Positions 6,809 through 9,632 of a DNA stretch of 9,632 nucleotides are shown one piece after another (within the stretch, counting starts at the first letter, position 1; each line of letters begins with the position of its first letter). The notes under the pieces were generated by a model. It was not told the origin of the DNA. It did no database searches and saw only the letters and a program-made list of their open reading frames with translations. The stretch spans positions 1-9,632 of the forward strand of contig PNNU01000097.1 of NCBI GenBank assembly GCA_013824385.1, written 5' to 3'. Position numbers and translations under genes: made by a program. The stretch is from Anaerolinea sp. (GTDB taxonomy: Bacteria; Chloroflexota; Anaerolineae; Anaerolineales; Anaerolineaceae).

Positions 6809-7410
6809 AAATAACTATCCTGGATCGAATTCTACTTTTCATAACAAGCTTGGTCTCCGCTTACCAGATTGCAGTTGGTATTGAAGGTTTCAGCACATTA
6901 CCAATGATCTCCTACTCAATAGCTTTTGGTGTTTTGCTTATCGCTACATTGTTGATGCTTATCCTTGGCCTTGAGGTTCTGGATTCAGCTATCGTGGTCA
7001 TCGTTTCGACGATCATTCCACTCAGTCTTGCAACAGGACTCGTCTGGCAACATCTTCCAAATTTCAAGCTCCCTTATTTAATTTTTGCCATAGCTGGTCT
7101 ATTTGCAATAATCGTTACCAGAGCAATTACCATTAAAAACAGGCTGCCCTTATTTGTTCTGATCTTTGTGCATGGGGTTGCTGGATTGACAATTTTCCTT
7201 GTCCCGCTCATGCTGGTGCTTTCAGGTCGAATGCCACTCGGTTATATTCTGCTGAGTATTGGTGGCGCACTCATGGGTTTGGGTGGACTACTTTTGGCAT
7301 TGCACAAAGCAGGTAAACCTTATCTTTCACGCAAGACGATTATCCAAATTCTGCCTGGGTTGTTGCTATTACTGACAGTTCTATTTGTGATTGGTTTTGC
7401 GTTGACATAA
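6805..7410 (+). CDS. Seven-helix membrane protein of unknown function
   Basis: A 201-residue, extremely hydrophobic protein with about seven membrane segments (near 8-26, 33-55, 60-82, 89-109, 115-138, 144-167, 178-200). His83, His123 and His167 lie within or at the ends of helices and could be metal or heme ligands, but no known signature surrounds them. The start ATG overlaps the stop of the previous gene by four bases, without a strong ribosome site of its own, which points to translational coupling. No family is recognised. Confidence 0.75.
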   Translation: MKITILDRILLFITSLVSAYQIAVGIEGFSTLPMISYSIAFGVLLIATLLMLILGLEVLDSAIVVIVSTIIPLSLATGLVWQHLPNFKLPYLIFAIAGLFAIIVTRAITIKNRLPLFVLIFVHGVAGLTIFLVPLMLVLSGRMPLGYILLSIGGALMGLGGLLLALHKAGKPYLSRKTIIQILPGLLLLLTVLFVIGFALT

Positions 7411-7428
7411 TTTCTCTCATCGGTTCCA

Positions 7429-7442
7429 AAATAATATTATTT
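7429..7442. promoter_or_regulatory. Perfect AT palindrome upstream of the last cluster gene
   Basis: AAATAATATTATTT is a perfect 14-base palindrome, 22 bases before the ATG at 7465, and contains TAATAT, which could serve as a -10 box. A TTGACA lies at 7402-7407, but it is 24 bases from TAATAT, too far for a standard promoter. The last gene may have its own promoter or operator here. A/T-only palindromes also arise by chance. Confidence 0.2.
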
Positions 7443-7464
7443 AAAAACCAAAAAGGAGGAACGT

Positions 7465-8166
7465 ATGAGAAACAAATGGTGGGCAAAACTATTGCGGATC
7501 ATTGGAATCGTGTTCATGAGTCTCACGGCAGCGTTTACCCTGATGGGCGGCGCAGGTACATCTTGTGTTGCACTTAACCCAACAGGATTTGGAGGTAAAT
7601 TTGCAGGAATCGCCTCATTCCAATGGCTGTGGATCTTGTTCGTTCTGATCGGTGTTGCTGCCGGAATACTCGGAGTGCGTGCACTTGTGTTACTCATCAA
7701 AGCAAGCAATAAAGCTTATCGTTCTGCTATCATCGCCTTGTTAATTGGAACGATCATCAATGCGATCCATATGGTTGCATCGCGTTCACTGCGGGGTGCA
7801 TCCATGCCAGTGGATGGCGTTTTATATACGAATGTTATTACGTTGATAGTATTTCTTCTCTTCCGTATTCCTGGAATTTGGAAATGTGTGAATTTTGAAA
7901 ATCCTACTGAAAACGAACAAGTAGGTAGAAAAGCAGCAGCTTTTTCGTTGATGATTGTTGGGTTACTCACCCTCACGATACAGTTTATGATGGCTCCGAC
8001 ACATACCATTGATGGGATAAATTATTCAAATGTTTGGCATTTGGTTTTATCCATTATTGGCGTAGGATCAATTCTAGCGGGAGTCCTTACTGCTATTCCT
8101 AACCGCTTCTCCCTAATTAATGTCAAGGCTTTTTGGACGCTCAAAATCTTACAAGAAAGAAATTAA
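7465..8166 (+). CDS. Six-helix membrane protein of unknown function
   Basis: A 233-residue protein with about six membrane segments (near 10-30, 52-78, 86-104, 119-137, 153-174, 181-203). A conserved-looking loop after helix 1 reads GGAGTSCVALNPTGFGGKFAG. His102, His170, His182, Cys34 and Cys141 are the notable polar residues near membrane faces. I have the impression that similar hypothetical proteins occur in Anaerolineae, but I cannot verify this. It has the strongest ribosome site in the window (AAGGAGGA at 7453-7460) and follows the previous gene by 54 bases, so it may be expressed partly on its own. It is the last intact gene of the run. Confidence 0.8.
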   Translation: MRNKWWAKLLRIIGIVFMSLTAAFTLMGGAGTSCVALNPTGFGGKFAGIASFQWLWILFVLIGVAAGILGVRALVLLIKASNKAYRSAIIALLIGTIINAIHMVASRSLRGASMPVDGVLYTNVITLIVFLLFRIPGIWKCVNFENPTENEQVGRKAAAFSLMIVGLLTLTIQFMMAPTHTIDGINYSNVWHLVLSIIGVGSILAGVLTAIPNRFSLINVKAFWTLKILQERN

Positions 8167-8456
8167 GACAACTAGTTCATCCTATTGACAACAAGGAAAC
8201 CAAACTTGGCGCTGGCGACCCCAAAAGACCATTTCATAATTCGAAGGTCATTAGTTCAGAATAAATATTTTTTTATTATTCTGAATTCTCCTGATAAGAA
8301 AATTCTAATTTTTTCACACAACAATCATTGTGCAAATTTAAAGGCTGATGGCACTTCTAAATTTTTATTTGCTAATCAAACCTGAGGATACTAATAACCG
8401 TATACTAAATTGACATTTTTGTATTCAGTTAAGTAAAAGTGCATCCAATTATCTAT
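8167..8456. other. Gene-free stretch between the membrane cluster and the recombinase remnant
   Basis: About 290 bases without a supportable gene. A TTG-initiated open frame at 8185-8385 has no ribosome site and no recognisable motif. The stretch holds the inverted repeat at 8253-8287 and a T6 run at 8309-8314. The junction between the cluster and the mobile DNA must lie here, but I could not find a matching repeat on the far side of the recombinase. Confidence 0.5.
8253..8287. repeat. AT-rich inverted repeat (12-base arms), possible terminator or element end
   Basis: AGTTCAGAATAA (8253-8264) pairs with TTATTCTGAATT (8276-8287), with one G-T pair and an 11-base loop that includes T7. It begins 86 bases after the last gene of the cluster. 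The stem is long, but no T-run follows it directly; the nearest is T6 at 8309-8314. A factor-independent terminator is possible but atypical. A recombination-related end of the adjacent mobile remnant is the other reading. Confidence 0.55.
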
Positions 8457-9354
8457 TTAATCATCCAAAGTTGCCCCTGCCCTTTCAAGGTCATTTGCAC
8501 TTGGTTCAATATATCTACGAGTCGATTGGATAGATTCATGGCCAGCAATTGTAGCAACTTTTTCAATAGTTACGGCCGGTGTTTATTAAGATTTTACAAA
8601 AAGTGTGTCTCAAGCTGTGCGGAGTTGCTTCAATATTGCAAATTCTAGCTAATTCATCAAGAAATCGTTGTATCTCATTTGGCGTCAGTGCATTCCCCCT
8701 TTGCCCAGAAAATATTTCATTGTGAGACGTTGATCCACGGATTGATTAGCATTCAGTTAATGCAGCCCTGGCGTTTAGAATGAGAGGGATGGTACGCATT
8801 TTTCTTCCTTTTCCTTATCGAACAATCAGGTTGCTTTTTCTCTCTGAAAGATCTACATCATTCATTGCTAAATCACTCAATTTCCCTATACGCAACCCGC
8901 TATTTAATAACAGAATTACTATACTTCTATTTCGAATAGCATTTCTTTTTGCTGATTCTGTTTTAGCAGCATTGAAATCTTTATCTAATTGTCGTAATAA
9001 TGCTGATTGTTCCTTCTTCTCCAACCAGCGTATTCCAGAACTCTGTTCCTTTATTCCATGTAATGACGATTATGGGTTCGAGTCAAAATATTTGCTTGAT
9101 ACTGTCCAAGCTCCAAATGCAAGTAAAGCAGCGATTTTCCTATTTAATGTGGCTGCAGCTGCTATTTCCACTGTCAGCAAATAGGATCGATATTCCCTCC
9201 CATCAATACTTGTAAACCCTTTTGGTGAAAATTTTTCACCATTCGTCTGCTCAAACCATTTTTCAAACAACCGAAGGTCCTGTAAATACCCTTCTACTGT
9301 TTTTGAAGACCTGTCCAAGACTTCTAAATACTTTTCGAAAGGTAAATAATCCAT
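8457..9354 (-). pseudogene. Decayed tyrosine recombinase / phage-type integrase (XerC-like)
   Basis: Reading the minus strand from ATG at 9354 (ribosome site AAAGGA eight bases upstream) gives one recombinase of about 298 codons once damage is ignored. The N-terminal SAM-like domain reads SSKTVEGYLQDLRLFEKWF. The catalytic part keeps Arg in LLLNSGLRIGKLSDL, His and Arg in TPHSLRHTF, His in IAGHESIQSTRRY and the Tyr nucleophile in RRYIEPS, ending ATLDD. Three in-frame TAA codons interrupt it (plus-strand 9070-9072, 8815-8817 and 8746-8748). A single extra base near 8572-8579 shifts the frame: GGCCGT where GGCGTA would restore GVTIEKVA. Length and all active-site residues show it was once complete. 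It is now inactive as a full-length enzyme and marks a former mobile element or recombination site next to the cluster. Confidence 0.93.
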
Positions 9355-9382
9355 TTAAGAATCCTTTTGCTGCGTGATTTTG

Positions 9383-9396
9383 GACGGTTAATCGTC
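9383..9396. repeat. Near-palindrome upstream of the recombinase remnant
   Basis: GACG-G-TTAA-T-CGTC is symmetric except for one G/T pair. It lies about 30 bases upstream of the recombinase start. Tyrosine recombinases often act at short inverted core sites near their own gene, so this could be an old attachment core or an operator. There is no second copy in the window to support either. Confidence 0.3.
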
Positions 9397-9460
9397 AATA
9401 TTAGATAATTTTGTTGCGATAATTAGCATTTTTCGCATCACAATGGGTAGTTTTTTGTGC

Positions 9461-9487
9461 TGAACAATAGGTTCTTGCTTGTATAAT
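9461..9487 (+). promoter_or_regulatory. Sigma70-like promoter candidate for the right-edge gene
   Basis: TATAAT at 9482-9487 is a perfect -10 box, about 70 bases before the ATG at 9555. The best -35 is TGAACA (9461-9466, 4 of 6 matches) with a short 15-base spacer. The -10 match is good, the -35 is poor. Confidence 0.4.
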
Positions 9488-9554
9488 TAATATAGAGGCT
9501 TATATATCCGATTTTTATAACCTTTGTTGATAAATGTTAGTAAACAGAGAAAAG

Positions 9555-9632
9555 ATGACTAAAAAAAAAATGAATTTCATGTTGTTGATATGAATAAAAA
9601 CAATCCTACTGAATTTGGGTTGAATAGTGCTT
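9555..9632 (+). CDS. Start of a gene running off the window, frame interrupted at an A10 tract
   Basis: Two overlapping frames are seen. ATG at 9555, after the purine-rich AGAGAAAAG, reads MTKKKMNFMLLI and stops at TGA 9591-9593. ATG at 9590-9592 overlaps that stop (ATGA) and reads MNKNNPTEFGLNSA to the window end, but has no ribosome site. One extra base in the A10 run (9561-9570), or a -1 slip on it, would fuse them as MTKKK-NEFHVVD-MNKNNPTEFGLNSA. Either a short leader peptide is coupled to the gene, or the real start is at 9555 and the A-tract shifts the frame. Too little protein is present to name a product. Confidence 0.4.
9561..9570 (+). repeat. A10 homopolymer at the start of the right-edge gene
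   Basis: Ten consecutive A residues follow codons ATG ACT. Such tracts are prone to polymerase slippage, ribosomal -1 slipping and sequencing error. Here the length decides whether the frame from 9555 stays open. Confidence 0.9.

Larger units (their letters stand above)
9355..9554. other. Intergenic region between recombinase remnant and the next gene
   Basis: The stretch contains a 14-base near-palindrome (GACGGTTAATCGTC, 9383-9396), a spaced inverted pair TGCGA (9415-9419) and TCGCA (9433-9437), and a perfect -10 box (9482-9487). It should hold the recombinase promoter (leftward) and that of the gene starting near 9555 (rightward). No gene is seen. Confidence 0.5.

Noticed and set aside
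8185..8385. TTG-initiated plus-strand open frame
   Set aside because: It has no ribosome site or motif and crosses the inverted repeat; it is probably chance.
8439..9215. Plus-strand open frames opposite the recombinase
   Set aside because: They are antisense shadows of the recombinase pseudogene, which is clearly the real coding strand.
8457..9354. Stop-codon reassignment or recoding to explain TAA codons in the recombinase
   Set aside because: All other genes use TAA or TGA normally as stops, and a frameshift is also present, so decay is the simpler explanation.
1..9632. CRISPR array, tRNA or rRNA
   Set aside because: I saw no regularly spaced repeats, and no cloverleaf-like or rRNA-like sequence, on reading both strands.

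Overview
This window reads as a piece of a moderately AT-rich bacterial genome. I think it is probably from the Chloroflexota (Anaerolineae-like), judging only from the general look of the cupin, the Crp/Fnr fragment and the membrane proteins. No rRNA or marker gene confirms this. Almost all coding capacity lies on the plus strand.

Layout. (1) Positions 2-418 hold the C-terminal part of a Crp/Fnr-type regulator cut by the left edge. (2) Positions 419-701 are a non-coding stretch with a short direct repeat and at best a weak promoter. (3) Positions 702-8166 hold eleven co-oriented genes with short gaps or stop/start overlaps. In order they are a BON-domain protein, a small two-helix membrane protein, a cupin, a CopD-like four-helix membrane protein, and an eight-helix membrane protein of unknown family. 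These are followed by a 491-residue, roughly twelve-helix membrane protein with two Gly-His-x-His motifs, a SUMF1/NirV-like lipoprotein starting at a TTG codon, a CtaB/UbiA-type prenyltransferase, and three further unknown multi-helix membrane proteins. (4) Positions 8167-8456 hold no gene but contain a strong AT-rich inverted repeat. (5) Positions 8457-9354 on the minus strand are a decayed tyrosine recombinase with three in-frame stops and one single-base frameshift. (6) Positions 9355-9632 are intergenic DNA leading into the start of another plus-strand gene that runs off the window, with an A10 tract interrupting its frame.

How the genes may work together. The centre is the His-rich twelve-helix protein. 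Its size, helix count and some His placements recall subunit I of heme-copper oxidases and NO reductases, but the canonical adjacent His-His pair is absent. The adjacent prenyltransferase carries heme O synthase-like motifs, which would fit a prenylated-heme cofactor. The SUMF1-like lipoprotein resembles NirV-type proteins found near nitrite reductase genes. A Crp/Fnr regulator lies upstream. I infer a membrane redox module, possibly concerned with nitrogen oxides or low-oxygen respiration, but no substrate can be read from the sequence. No CuA subunit II, cytochrome c or NorC gene is visible.
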